Shown here: positions 35,702-44,077 of the stretch, in pieces
How positions within the stretch are numbered: the first letter of the stretch is position 1
Layout of the letters: every line of letters begins with the position of its first letter
Source: Rhodomicrobium sp. R_RK_3
Lineage (GTDB): Bacteria > Pseudomonadota > Alphaproteobacteria > Rhizobiales > Rhodomicrobiaceae
Direction: 5' to 3'
NCBI RefSeq assembly: GCF_002198715.1
Contig: NZ_MWLK01000006.1
Coordinates: forward strand, 124,001-188,000
DNA: 64,000 bases
Program-made: the position numbers and the translations under genes
The notes under the pieces: model-generated
Databases searched by the model: none
What the model was told of the DNA's origin: nothing
The model's input: the letters and a program-made list of their open reading frames with translations, nothing else

Positions 35702-36199
35702 ATGCTGCATTTCCGCAATATTTTGCGCGCCTCTCTCTTATCTGCCGCGCTGACCATTACCGCCGCCCCTCTTGCCGCCCATGAATTCAAGGCCGGCAGC
35801 CTCGAAATCGATCACCCCTGGACGCGGGCGACACCCACCGGCGCCAAGACGGCCGCCGGCTACATGACCATCACCAATCACGGCACCGCGCCCGACCGGC
35901 TGGTCGGCGGCTCGGCGGACGGCGTGGAGACGGTCGAAGTGCATCAGATGTCGGTCGAGAACGACCTGATGAAGATGCGCAAGCTGGATGACGGCGTCGA
36001 GATCAAGCCGGGCGAAACCGTCGAGTTCAAGCCCAGCTCCTACCACCTGATGATGATGGGCCTGAAGAGCGGTTTTAAGCAGGGCGCCATGATCAAGGGC
36101 GCGCTCGCCTTCGAGAAGGCCGGCAAGGTTCCCGTGGAGTTCGAAGTGCAGGCGATCGGCGCGACCGGCGCTGAAGCGCACGGCCATCACAAGCATTAA
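35702..36199 (+). CDS. copper chaperone PCu(A)C
   Basis: 165 residues with a signal peptide ending PLAAH (about residue 24). The Cu(I)-binding pattern is complete: HQMSVENDLMKM (His-Met then Met) and YHLMMMGL (His-Met), matching the H(M)X10MX21HXM motif. The C-terminus GAEAHGHHKH adds a His-rich tail. PCu(A)C proteins deliver copper to the Cu(A) or Cu(B) site of cytochrome oxidase. Next gene starts 18 bp later. Confidence 0.95.
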   Translation: MLHFRNILRASLLSAALTITAAPLAAHEFKAGSLEIDHPWTRATPTGAKTAAGYMTITNHGTAPDRLVGGSADGVETVEVHQMSVENDLMKMRKLDDGVEIKPGETVEFKPSSYHLMMMGLKSGFKQGAMIKGALAFEKAGKVPVEFEVQAIGATGAEAHGHHKH

Positions 36200-36216
36200 G
36201 CGCGCGGGGACCATTG

Positions 36217-36735
36217 ATGCTGAAATCCATTCTCGCGGCCGCGCTGCTCGCGGCCGGGACAGCGCCCGCCCTCGCCCATGTCACATTGGAGGCCAAGGAA
36301 GCGCCGGTTGCGTCGGGCTATAAGGCGGTCTTCCGCGTGCCGCATGGCTGCAAGGGCGCGGCGACGGTCAAGCTGCGCGTGCAGATCCCCGAAGGGGTCA
36401 TTGCCGTCAAGCCGATGCCGAAGCCGGGCTGGTCGCTGGAAACCGTGAAGGGCAAATATGCAAAGTCCTACCCCTATTATCACGGGGTGACGCTGAGCGA
36501 AGGCGTCAAGGAAGTCGTCTGGAGCGGCGGCAAACTGCCCGATGACTATTATGACGAGTTCGTCATGCAGACCAGCCTCACCGCCGATCTGGCGCCGGAG
36601 ACGGTGCTCTACTTCCCCGTCGTGCAGGAATGCGAACAGGGCGTCGAGCGCTGGATCGAGATCCCGGAAGCGGGCAAATCGGCGGCGGATTACGAAAAGC
36701 CGGCGCCGGGCGTCAAGCTCTTGCCGAAGAAATGA
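36217..36735 (+). CDS. YcnI family copper-associated protein (DUF1775)
   Basis: 172 residues; signal peptide to ALAHVTLEAKEA, so the mature protein starts at the His used as a metal ligand. Family signatures are FRVPHGCKGAATVKLRVQIP, VKPMPKPGWSLET and the Trp/Tyr-rich DDYYDEFVMQTSL. YcnI binds Cu(II) through a mono-histidine brace. The stop overlaps the CopC-CopD start by ATGA, so the genes are coupled. Confidence 0.94.
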   Translation: MLKSILAAALLAAGTAPALAHVTLEAKEAPVASGYKAVFRVPHGCKGAATVKLRVQIPEGVIAVKPMPKPGWSLETVKGKYAKSYPYYHGVTLSEGVKEVVWSGGKLPDDYYDEFVMQTSLTADLAPETVLYFPVVQECEQGVERWIEIPEAGKSAADYEKPAPGVKLLPKK

Positions 36736-38318
36736 GGCGGATCGCGCTGATCCTTTTGGCCATGGCGGCGCTGCTCGCTTCGGGCGCGCCTGCCTTTGCC
36801 CATGCGGCGCTGGTGGGGTCGGAGCCGGCGGATGACGGCGTCGTCGCGGCGGCGCCACAGCGCCTGACGCTGACCTTCAACCAGCCCATTGCGCCGCTGG
36901 TGCTGAAGCTGATCCGCCCCGATGGCAGCGCGGTCGCGCTGGACCATTTCGCGCTGGAGGGCAACAGGCTCAGCATCGACGCGCCGCCCGGGCTGGGCGC
37001 CGGGACGCATGCGCTGAGCTGGCGCGTGGTCTCCGAGGACGGGCATCCGGTCGGCGGGTCGCTGCTGTTCTCGATCGGCGCGCCGAGCGCGGGGCCGCTG
37101 CCGGATATTGACGAAGCCGTCGATTGGCCGGTGCGGCGCGCCCTTTGGGCCGCGAGGGTCTTGCTCTATGCCGGGCTGTTCTTCGGCGTCGGCGGCGCGT
37201 TTTTCGCGGCGTGGATCGGCGACGGCGGCAGAGGCGCAAGGAGTCTCGCCGCCGGTGTGATGGGGCTGGGCTTGCTCGCGGTTGGGATTTCGGTCGGACT
37301 GCAAGGCGTCGATGCGCTCGGTGCTTCGCTCGACGGGCTCGGCAGGCGGATCGTTTGGGCAACCGGCTTCGCAACGAGTTTTGGCGACACCGCGTCTCTC
37401 GCCGCTATCGCCCTCGTCGGCGGATTGCTGGCCCTGCTGCCGAGGGGCTGGCCCGCCAAAGCACTGTCCCTCCTCGCCCTGATCGCCGTCGGACTGGCCC
37501 TCGCCGCCAGCGGACATGCGAGCGCCGCGCCGCCGCAATGGCTCACCCGCCCCGCCGTCTTCCTGCACGGCATCGCCATCGCCTTCTGGGCGGGTTCGCT
37601 GATACCGCTCGCCACGCTCCTTGCCACGAACGGGCCCGACTCGATCGCCGCCCTCCGCCGCTTCTCCGCGTCGATCCCCTTCGCCATCCTGCCGCTGCTC
37701 GCGGCCGGCATCCTGCTCGCCTTCGTCCAGGTGCAGAGCCCCGATGCGCTTTGGACCACCGCATACGGCCAGATCCTGCTCATCAAGCTGGCTTTGCTCC
37801 TCGCCTTGCTCGCCTTTGCCGCCGCCAACCGCTACCGCTTCACGCATCGGACGCTGGGCGGCGATGTCGGCGCGTTCCACATTTTGCGCCGCTCCATCCT
37901 GATCGAAACCGCGCTGATGCTCGCCATCTTCGGCGTCGCCGCCGCCTGGCGCTTCACGCCGCCGCCCCGCGCCCTCGCCGAAGCTGCCGCAAAGCCCGCC
38001 GCGATCCACATCCACACCGCCAAGGCGATGGCCGATTTCACCCTCACCCCCGGCCGCGCCGGCACCACCACCGCATCCATATTCCTGATGACGGGCGATT
38101 TCGGCCCGCTCGCCGCCAGGGAGCTGACGCTGGTGCTCGCCAACCCCACCGCCGGCATCGAGCCGATCCGCCGCCCCGCCACCCGCCCCGGCGACGGCAC
38201 CTGGGCCGTCGACGGCCTCACCATCCCGCAAGCCGGGCGCTGGCAGGTCGAGCTCGAAATCCTGGTGACCGATTTCGAGCTCCTAAAGCTCGACGGCGAA
38301 ATCGACATCCGGCGCTAA
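36732..38318 (+). CDS. CopC-CopD fusion, copper uptake membrane protein
   Basis: 528 residues. The N-terminal CopC domain follows the signal peptide (mature start HAALVGSEPADDG; EDGHPVGGSLLFSIG at its end) and carries the N-terminal His copper ligand. The CopD domain has eight or so membrane segments (about 150-430), including WLTRPAVFLHGIAIAFWAGS. A C-terminal soluble beta domain resembles YtkA-like (FTLTPGRAGTTTASIFLMTG). Together these import copper from the periplasm. Confidence 0.93.
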   Translation: MRRIALILLAMAALLASGAPAFAHAALVGSEPADDGVVAAAPQRLTLTFNQPIAPLVLKLIRPDGSAVALDHFALEGNRLSIDAPPGLGAGTHALSWRVVSEDGHPVGGSLLFSIGAPSAGPLPDIDEAVDWPVRRALWAARVLLYAGLFFGVGGAFFAAWIGDGGRGARSLAAGVMGLGLLAVGISVGLQGVDALGASLDGLGRRIVWATGFATSFGDTASLAAIALVGGLLALLPRGWPAKALSLLALIAVGLALAASGHASAAPPQWLTRPAVFLHGIAIAFWAGSLIPLATLLATNGPDSIAALRRFSASIPFAILPLLAAGILLAFVQVQSPDALWTTAYGQILLIKLALLLALLAFAAANRYRFTHRTLGGDVGAFHILRRSILIETALMLAIFGVAAAWRFTPPPRALAEAAAKPAAIHIHTAKAMADFTLTPGRAGTTTASIFLMTGDFGPLAARELTLVLANPTAGIEPIRRPATRPGDGTWAVDGLTIPQAGRWQVELEILVTDFELLKLDGEIDIRR

Positions 38319-38419
38319 GGCAAATTTTTTTTCGCGGATTTAAAACCCGCGCCGAAACGCCCCGTATCTCGGACAACGGCAGCGAATTCCCGCGGACCGT
38401 TTTTCGAGGAGAGAACACC

Positions 38420-39430
38420 ATGCGTTATTATCTCGCGGCGGCGGCGGCCCTGGCTTTGCAAGTGTCGAGCGCCCATGCCGAAACCATTTTCGCCCTGGTC
38501 GGCACCGACCTCCTGGCCACCATCGACAGCCGCACCGGCAAGACCACCGGCCTCACCAAGATCGAAGGCGCCGGGCCGATCCTCGGCCTCGACATCCGCC
38601 CGGCGGATGGCCAGCTCTACGCGCTTGCGGGCGACGGCAGCGTTTCGACCATCGACCCGGCATCCGGCCGCGCGACGCCGAAATCCCAACTCGACACGCC
38701 GCTGCCCGAAGGCGCGAAGATCAGCGTCGATTTCAATCCGGTCGCCGACCGCATGCGCATCATCGGCAGCGACGGCACCAATCTGCGCGCCAATGTCGAT
38801 GACGGCAAAGTGGCGACCGACAAGCCTCTGACCTTCGCCGCGACCGAGCCGGCGATCGGCGGCTCGCCGATGGTGATCGCGGGCGCCTATGTGAATGCGG
38901 TGAAGGGCGCCAAGGAAACCACGCTCTACGATATCGACGCCGCAACCGGCGGCCTGTTCCGCCAAGCGCCGCCGAATGACGGCATCCTGAGCGGCATCGG
39001 CTTGCTCGGCATCGATGCCGAGACCATCGCCTTCGACATCTCGACCGACGGCATGGGCGTGAATTCGGCGATGCTGCTGGCGAAGGGCAATCTCTATTCG
39101 GTCGATCTGGCGAGCGGCAAGGTAGGCGGCGGCAAGGCGATCGCCGGGCTTCCCTCCGACGTGCGCGACATCGCCGTGCTGCCGGCGGCGGGGATGAAGC
39201 GGGTCGGCGGCGACATGATGATGAAGTCGCAAGCCGGCGCCGATATGACCGCCTCCTACCTGCCGCCTAAGGGCATGGTCGCGGGCGAGCCGAAGCCCAC
39301 CGGGCAGATGAAGGCGGGCTACGAGAAGCAGCCGCAATACCGCACCGAGCGCAGCATGAAGCGCGACGCCTATTCCGCCCCCAAAGCCAAGCGCGGCGGC
39401 CCGAATTGCGAGCGCGAAGAGCATTATTGA
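38420..39430 (+). CDS. DUF4394 domain-containing exported protein
   Basis: 336 residues; signal peptide ends SSAHAET (about 21). The DUF4394 domain follows with ATIDSRTGKTTGLTKIEG, LGLDIRPADGQLYALAG, SVDFNPVADRMRIIGSDGTN and LRANVDDGKVATDKP. It is a beta-propeller-like periplasmic domain of unknown function. The last ~70 residues are rich in Lys/Pro/Tyr (MKAGYEKQPQYRTERSM) and look disordered. GAGGAGAG lies 6 nt before the ATG. It follows CopC-CopD by 101 bp and may be separately transcribed. Confidence 0.88.
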   Translation: MRYYLAAAAALALQVSSAHAETIFALVGTDLLATIDSRTGKTTGLTKIEGAGPILGLDIRPADGQLYALAGDGSVSTIDPASGRATPKSQLDTPLPEGAKISVDFNPVADRMRIIGSDGTNLRANVDDGKVATDKPLTFAATEPAIGGSPMVIAGAYVNAVKGAKETTLYDIDAATGGLFRQAPPNDGILSGIGLLGIDAETIAFDISTDGMGVNSAMLLAKGNLYSVDLASGKVGGGKAIAGLPSDVRDIAVLPAAGMKRVGGDMMMKSQAGADMTASYLPPKGMVAGEPKPTGQMKAGYEKQPQYRTERSMKRDAYSAPKAKRGGPNCEREEHY

Positions 39431-39532
39431 GTAGCGTGGTGCGGGCGGGCCGAGCGAGGCCGCCCGCTCTCGATGACCGGCTCCGTGGCGGACGGGGCCG
39501 GTCGTTGCGTCATTGCGATGCGCCTCCCGAAG

Positions 39533-39630
39533 CGTCGCCCCGGCCGAAGAGCCAGGGCCTACAGGCGTCCCCGCTTGCCGCAGTGCCCGCGGAGAGGCGA
39601 GTGGGCCACGGCTCTTCGGCCGGGGCGAGG
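39533..39630. repeat. palindromic intergenic repeat, family B copy 1 (mosaic)
   Basis: Left arm GTCGCCCCGGCCGAAGAGCC, core CTTGCCGCAG, right arm GGCTCTTCGGCCGGGGCGAG. The right arm is the inverse of the left, so this copy carries the same end twice, unlike copies 2 and 3. It lies in the 313-bp gap before the cytochrome b gene, which otherwise shows nothing clear. Confidence 0.8.
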
Positions 39631-39743
39631 CAGGAGCGGACCTCCGCCCGTATTACGAAAAAGTGCGCAATCGATCTCAATCCAGCGCGAAACTTCCGCT
39701 GGCAGACACAGTATAGTCCCGCGAGGACCGAACGGAGGCTTCC

Positions 39744-40469
39744 ATGCCCCAGCCATCGCCGAAACTGCTGATTCGGCGGCATTCCGCCGTCACCCGCGTG
39801 ACGCATTGGGTCAACGCGCTCTGCCTCGCGGTGCTGCTGATGAGCGGGTTGCAGATCTTCAACGCTCATCCCGCCCTCTATTGGGGCAATATCTCGACCT
39901 TCGACAACCCGCTCGCCCTCATCGGCCCCTTCCCCGGCTGGGCAACGCTCCCCTCCTATCAGGATCTCGCCAGCGGGCGGCTCTGGCATTTCTTCTTCGC
40001 CTGGCTGCTCGTCATCAACGGCGCGGTCTATCTTCTGGCCTCGCTCGTCAGCCGCCATCTCAGCCGCGACCTCCTGCCGACGCGCGCCGAACTCGCCCAT
40101 GTCGGCCAAGCGATCCGCGAGCATATCCGCCTCCGCTTCCCCCAGGGCGAGGAGGCGCGCCGCTATAACGTGCTGCAACAGCTCGCCTATCTCGCGGTGA
40201 TCGTCGTCCTCGTGCCGCTCGTCATCGTCACCGGCCTTTGCATGTCGCCGCGCCTCAACGCCGATTTCCAATGGCTGCCCGCGCTGTTCGGCGGACGGCA
40301 ATCGGCGCGCACGGTGCATTTCCTCGCCGCTTCGGGGCTGCTCGCCTTCTTCATCGTGCATGTTGCGATGGTGCTGGCCTCGGGCTTTTGGAACAATCTG
40401 CGGTCGATGATCACCGGCCGCTATGCCATCGAAACGGGAGACGGCCATGCCGATCGCGCAAAATCTTAA
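39744..40469 (+). CDS. cytochrome b/b6 domain protein, electron partner of the Mo oxidoreductase
   Basis: 241 residues, four membrane helices. Conserved His ligands are in TRVTHWVNALCL (about residue 20), RLWHFFFAWLLV (about 90), LQQLAYLAVIV and HFLAASGLLAFFIVHVAMV (about 190-215), as in the Ni-Fe hydrogenase/formate dehydrogenase type b cytochromes. The 3' end overlaps the downstream molybdopterin gene by 23 bp. It most likely passes electrons to that enzyme from the quinone pool. Confidence 0.9.
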   Translation: MPQPSPKLLIRRHSAVTRVTHWVNALCLAVLLMSGLQIFNAHPALYWGNISTFDNPLALIGPFPGWATLPSYQDLASGRLWHFFFAWLLVINGAVYLLASLVSRHLSRDLLPTRAELAHVGQAIREHIRLRFPQGEEARRYNVLQQLAYLAVIVVLVPLVIVTGLCMSPRLNADFQWLPALFGGRQSARTVHFLAASGLLAFFIVHVAMVLASGFWNNLRSMITGRYAIETGDGHADRAKS

Positions 40470-41226
40470 CCGCAGGGCGCTGCTGAAGATGGCAGGCGGC
40501 CTCGGCGCCGCGCTGCTTACCGGCTGCGACCAGCTCACCCAGGACCAGACCGTGCGCCGCATCCTCGGCGCGGCCAACCCGGTGGACCAGACCGTGCAGC
40601 GGGCGCTCGGCCCCAACGCGCTCGCCGCCGAATTCGACGAGGCCGATCTGTCGCCAAAGTTCCGCCCGAACGGCAGCACCGATCCGGACAACGCAGCCTA
40701 TCAAGCCGCCGCCGGCCAGGGCTTTTCCGACTGGCGGCTGAACGTGACCGGCCTCGTCGGGCGTCCGGCGCAGTTCTCGCTCGCCGATCTGCGCGCCCTG
40801 CCGTCGCGGACGCAGATCACCCGGCATGATTGCGTCGAAGGCTGGAGCTGCATCGGCAAGTGGAGCGGTACCCGGCTGTCGGCGCTTTTGGAGAAGACCG
40901 ATCTCAAACCCACCGCGCGCTACATCGTCTTCCACTGCGCCGACGCCCTGCCGAGCGGCGATTTCAGCCCGCCCGTCCCCTATTACGAGAGCATCGACCT
41001 CAACGACGCCTGGCACGAGCAGACCATCCTCGCCTATGAAATGAACGGCCAGGACTTGCCGGTCGCCCATGGCGCGCCGCTGCGGCTGCGCGTGGAGCGC
41101 CAGCTCGGCTACAAGCACGCGAAATATGTGATGGCCATCGAGGCGGTGGAGAGCTTTGCCAATATCGGCGGCGGCAATGGCAGCTACTGGGCCGATAACG
41201 GCTATTCCTGGTATGCGGGAATATGA
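40447..41226 (+). CDS. molybdopterin-dependent oxidoreductase (sulfite oxidase/YedY fold)
   Basis: 259 residues. The Tat-type N-terminus NLNRRALLKMAGG runs into a lipobox-like LLTGC. The oxidoreductase Mo-binding domain has ITRHDCVEGWSCIGKWSGT, where the Cys of DCVEGW is the expected molybdenum ligand, then YIVFHCAD and PLRLRVERQLGYKHAKYVMAIE. Together with the cytochrome b gene this resembles MsrP/MsrQ-like and related pairs; the substrate (sulfoxide, sulfite or other) is not shown. Confidence 0.92.
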   Translation: MPIAQNLNRRALLKMAGGLGAALLTGCDQLTQDQTVRRILGAANPVDQTVQRALGPNALAAEFDEADLSPKFRPNGSTDPDNAAYQAAAGQGFSDWRLNVTGLVGRPAQFSLADLRALPSRTQITRHDCVEGWSCIGKWSGTRLSALLEKTDLKPTARYIVFHCADALPSGDFSPPVPYYESIDLNDAWHEQTILAYEMNGQDLPVAHGAPLRLRVERQLGYKHAKYVMAIEAVESFANIGGGNGSYWADNGYSWYAGI

Positions 41227-41311
41227 CCCCCCCTTGGTTCCCCAGGTGGCGGTATTGAACGGAGCAAAGCGACGCGCCGCGGGTTGGCCGGGCGCATCGC
41301 ATTTGAAAAGA

Positions 41312-41545
41312 CTAGTTGAGGCGGACCAGACGCCCCGGAATTCCACGGCTCATCTGCCAACCGAAGCAATAGCCGTCACATGACTTGCAAGTATAGCCGC
41401 AGGCGCATGTGCCTCTCGGACACTGCAATCCTAATTTCGGCGCGTTTGATCGAAAGAAACACCAATCGCCCGCGTAGCTGGGGCTCGGCGCTCCAACGAG
41501 CATCAAAAGCGAAAGCAGCGAAAACATCAATACCATAGGACGCAT
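41312..41545 (-). CDS. cysteine-rich small secreted protein
   Basis: 77 residues. A signal peptide (MVLMFSLLSLLMLVGAPSPS, cut near YAG) leaves a ~50-residue mature peptide with seven Cys: GDWCFFRS, LQCPRGTCACGYTCKSCDGYCFGW. AGGAG lies 6 nt before ATG 41545, a strong ribosome site. The DNA is AT-richer than its neighbours. No family recognised; a disulfide or metal-bound mini-protein is likely. It points away from the ECF sigma gene. Confidence 0.72.
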   Translation of the reverse strand: MRPMVLMFSLLSLLMLVGAPSPSYAGDWCFFRSNAPKLGLQCPRGTCACGYTCKSCDGYCFGWQMSRGIPGRLVRLN

Positions 41546-41884
41546 GATACACTCCTAGCGCCAAAGCACAGAACACTATCACATGCCACCTATACTCCTC
41601 GATCGACCTGTCTGGCGCAAAAAATACTGTTTGTCTAAGCAATCAGTGAAAGTAAATTGCGGAAAAACCGTTGATAAAGATGGAAAGTTATTGGAGAATT
41701 CGTCCAAAAGGCGTGTTGTTGGATTTTCGATTTATTGATTATTGATCTCAATCGAATCGGGATGAAGGCGGGAGCCAGGTTGCGCCGGTTGTGCCCGGCA
41801 CGGCGAAAGCGCTCCGCATACGGCCTTCCCTGTCCGATAAAATCCCGGTAAAACGCGGGCGGACGCGGCCTGGAGGGGAGTTTG
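41546..41884. other. AT-rich intergenic region (339 bp) upstream of sigma factor gene
   Basis: No gene supported. The stretch 41600-41760 has clearly lower GC than the rest of the window (TTTATTGATTATTGATCTC). It should hold divergent promoters for the Cys-rich peptide gene and the ECF sigma operon. I could not pick out a sure ECF -35/-10 pair. Confidence 0.45.
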
Positions 41885-42448
41885 GTGGCACCGCCAACGG
41901 GGACAACGGATCTCGTCGTGCTGATGCGGCGCGTCGCGGCGGAGGATCGCGAAGCATTTCAAATGCTTTTCCGCGCCACTTCAGCGAAACTCTACGGCAT
42001 CGTCTTCCGTATCTTACGCAGGAAGGATCTCGCCGACGAGATCGTGCAGGAGGCGTATTTGCGAATCTGGCGCCGCGCGGAGTCGTTCGATCCGGGCTCC
42101 GGCTCGCCGATCACCTGGATGGCGGTAATCGCGCGCAATCTGGCGCTGGACGAGGTGCGCCGCGCCCAGCCCGTCTCGATCGAGGAGCGGCCGGAGCTGA
42201 TGGATGTGCCGGACGAATTCGTCCACCCGCTCGATGCGCGCGAGAAGAGCGAGACCTGGGCGCGGCTGATGGCCTGCCTCGACGGCATCGAACCGGACCG
42301 GCGCGAAATGGTGCTGCTGGCCTATCATCACGGCATGTCGCGGGAAGAGCTCGCGGCGAAATTCGGTGCGCCGGTAGCGACGATCAAGACCTGGCTGCGG
42401 CGCAGCCTCATGCAACTCAGGGCGTGTCTCGGCGATGAACGAGCTTGA
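41885..42448 (+). CDS. ECF RNA polymerase sigma factor
   Basis: 187 residues of sigma-70 regions 2 and 4 only. Region 2 is LYGIVFRILRRKDLADEIVQEAYLRI (split by the -10 recognition helix), and region 4 is VLLAYHHGMSREELAAKFGA followed by TIKTWLRRSLMQLRACL. GTG 41885 follows GGAGGGGAG. It overlaps the anti-sigma gene by 14 bp. ECF/anti-sigma/fasciclin sets respond to envelope or redox stress in related bacteria. Confidence 0.94.
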   Translation: MAPPTGTTDLVVLMRRVAAEDREAFQMLFRATSAKLYGIVFRILRRKDLADEIVQEAYLRIWRRAESFDPGSGSPITWMAVIARNLALDEVRRAQPVSIEERPELMDVPDEFVHPLDAREKSETWARLMACLDGIEPDRREMVLLAYHHGMSREELAAKFGAPVATIKTWLRRSLMQLRACLGDERA

Positions 42449-43142
42449 CGATATCGACGCCCTCGCCGGCGAATATGTGCTCGGCACGCTGGATGCGGCC
42501 GAACGCGCCGCCATCGCCGCCCGCCGCCGGCGCGAGCCCGCGCTCGACCGCGCCATCCTGCGCTGGGAGAGCCAGTTCGCCCCGCTCCTCGACGCGGGTG
42601 AGCCGATAGCGCCGCCCGCCGACCTGTTCGCGCGCATCGAGACGCGGCTCGGCCTGCCCGAGCGTGAGCGCCCCGGCAATGTCGTCGAGTTGCGCCGCAA
42701 GCTGAGCCTGTGGCGGTCGGTTGCGGCGGCGAGCACGGCGCTGGCGGCCTCGCTGGCATTCTTCATCGCTTGGCAGGGGATCCACGCGCCCGCGCCGGAG
42801 ACCCGCCTCGTCGCCGTGCTGCAGAAGGATTCCGCCTCGCCCGCCTTCCTCGTCACCGTCGACCTGCCGACGCGGACGCTGACGGTCAAGCCGCTGACCA
42901 GCCCGGCCGCGCCCGACAAGAGCTACGAACTCTGGCTCATCAATGCCAAGCTCGGCGATCCCCGGTCGCTCGGCGTGATCTCGGCCCCGCTCACCGTCAG
43001 CCAGCGCCTGCACGGCTACGACCCGGCCACCATCGAAGCCTCCGCCGTCGCCATCAGCCTCGAGCCGAAAGGCGGCTCGCCGACCGGCAAGGTGACGGGC
43101 CCGGTGCTCTATAGCGGCCCGCTGATCAGCGCGCCGTTCTGA
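42435..43142 (+). CDS. RskA-type anti-sigma factor
   Basis: 235 residues. The N-terminal zinc-less anti-sigma domain starts DDIDALAGEYVLGTLDAAER; one membrane segment (SVAAASTALAASLAFFIAW, about residues 95-113) crosses the inner membrane. The periplasmic C-terminal domain is RskA-like (PDKSYELWLIN, LGVISAPLTV, SLEPKGGSPTGKVTGPVLYSG). It would hold the upstream sigma factor inactive until a periplasmic signal releases it. Confidence 0.93.
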   Translation: MNELDDIDALAGEYVLGTLDAAERAAIAARRRREPALDRAILRWESQFAPLLDAGEPIAPPADLFARIETRLGLPERERPGNVVELRRKLSLWRSVAAASTALAASLAFFIAWQGIHAPAPETRLVAVLQKDSASPAFLVTVDLPTRTLTVKPLTSPAAPDKSYELWLINAKLGDPRSLGVISAPLTVSQRLHGYDPATIEASAVAISLEPKGGSPTGKVTGPVLYSGPLISAPF

Positions 43143-43207
43143 CGGCCGATCTCCGCGGCCAAAGGCTCTCTCGTTGGAGACCTTTTACAAAACTCGGCAA
43201 ATCACCC

Positions 43208-43318
43208 CGTCGCCCCGGCCGTCAGAGCCGGGGCCTACTCGCATCTCCTCTTGCCGCAGTGCTCGCGGTGCCGGGGTTGGGTCCCGGCTCGGCCTGACGG
43301 CCGTCCGGGACGACGGGA
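43208..43318. repeat. palindromic intergenic repeat, family B copy 2
   Basis: Starts CGTCGCCCCGGCCGTCAGAG and passes CTCGCATCTCCTCTTGCCGC before ending GGGTCCCGG...CCGTCCGGGACGACGG. Copy 3 (53206-53316) matches it in reverse complement across the whole length. It sits between the anti-sigma and fasciclin genes. Confidence 0.85.
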
Positions 43319-43441
43319 GGGGAGGTTCAGGGCCACCGCCCCGCTCACCACTCCGTGATCCCCGCATCTGAAACCCTGCCGTCCCGCCTCCGTAACTTCG
43401 CCAGCTCCGAACATGGAGCCCAAGCAAATCGGAGAAGTGAG

Positions 43442-44020
43442 ATGTTGAAATCTGCAAAGACCCTCGTCGCCATCGCGGCCATCGGCGCGGCGGCTTTCGG
43501 CGCGGCGACCAGCCTATCGGCGGCCCAGCCTGAGACCACGGTGATGGTCGGCGGCGCGCCGATGTTCCCCTCGAAGACCATCGTCGACAACGCCGTCAAC
43601 TCCAAGGACCACACCACCCTCGTCGCCGCCGTCAAGGCCGCCGGCCTTGTCGACACGCTGAAGGGCCCCGGACCGTTCACGGTGTTCGCGCCGGTGAACG
43701 CCGCCTTCGACAAGCTCCCCGCCGGCACGGTGCCGACGCTGCTGAAGCCCGAGAACAAGAAGACGCTCGCGGGCGTGCTCACCTATCACGTCGTCTCCGG
43801 CCGCTTTACCGCCGACGAGCTGATGGCCAAGGCCGGCGCAATGGGCGGCAGCTTCACGCTGAAGACCGTGCAGGGCGGGACCCTGACCATCGAGAAGACC
43901 TCGGACACGCAGCTTTCCGTCATCGATGCGAAGGGCGGCAAGGCCAGCATCACGATCTCGAATGTGCTGCAGTCGAACGGCGTCATCCACGTCATCGACG
44001 GCGTGCTGCTGCCGAGCTGA
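43442..44020 (+). CDS. fasciclin domain-containing exported protein
   Basis: 192 residues; signal peptide ends SLSAAQ (about 29). One fasciclin (FAS1) domain: HTTLVAAVKAAGLVDTLKGP, GPFTVFAPVNAAFDKLPAGT, LAGVLTYHVVSGRFT and the C-terminal ISNVLQSNGVIHVIDGVLLP. FAS1 domains mediate adhesion and are common targets of ECF sigma/anti-sigma pairs in bacteria. It lies 300 bp after the anti-sigma gene, separated by a family B repeat. Confidence 0.95.
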   Translation: MLKSAKTLVAIAAIGAAAFGAATSLSAAQPETTVMVGGAPMFPSKTIVDNAVNSKDHTTLVAAVKAAGLVDTLKGPGPFTVFAPVNAAFDKLPAGTVPTLLKPENKKTLAGVLTYHVVSGRFTADELMAKAGAMGGSFTLKTVQGGTLTIEKTSDTQLSVIDAKGGKASITISNVLQSNGVIHVIDGVLLPS

Positions 44021-44077
44021 GCCCCGGCGGCCGCGACCTCAACCCTGCGTTACAATCCAATTGATGGAGTAAAGCCC

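Noticed and set aside
37124-38419. Long alternative frame over the CopD part, in frame with the DUF4394 gene
   Set aside because: It reads as Arg/Ala-rich noise, is a shifted frame of CopC-CopD and has no start; the DUF4394 gene has its own signal peptide and ribosome site at 38420.
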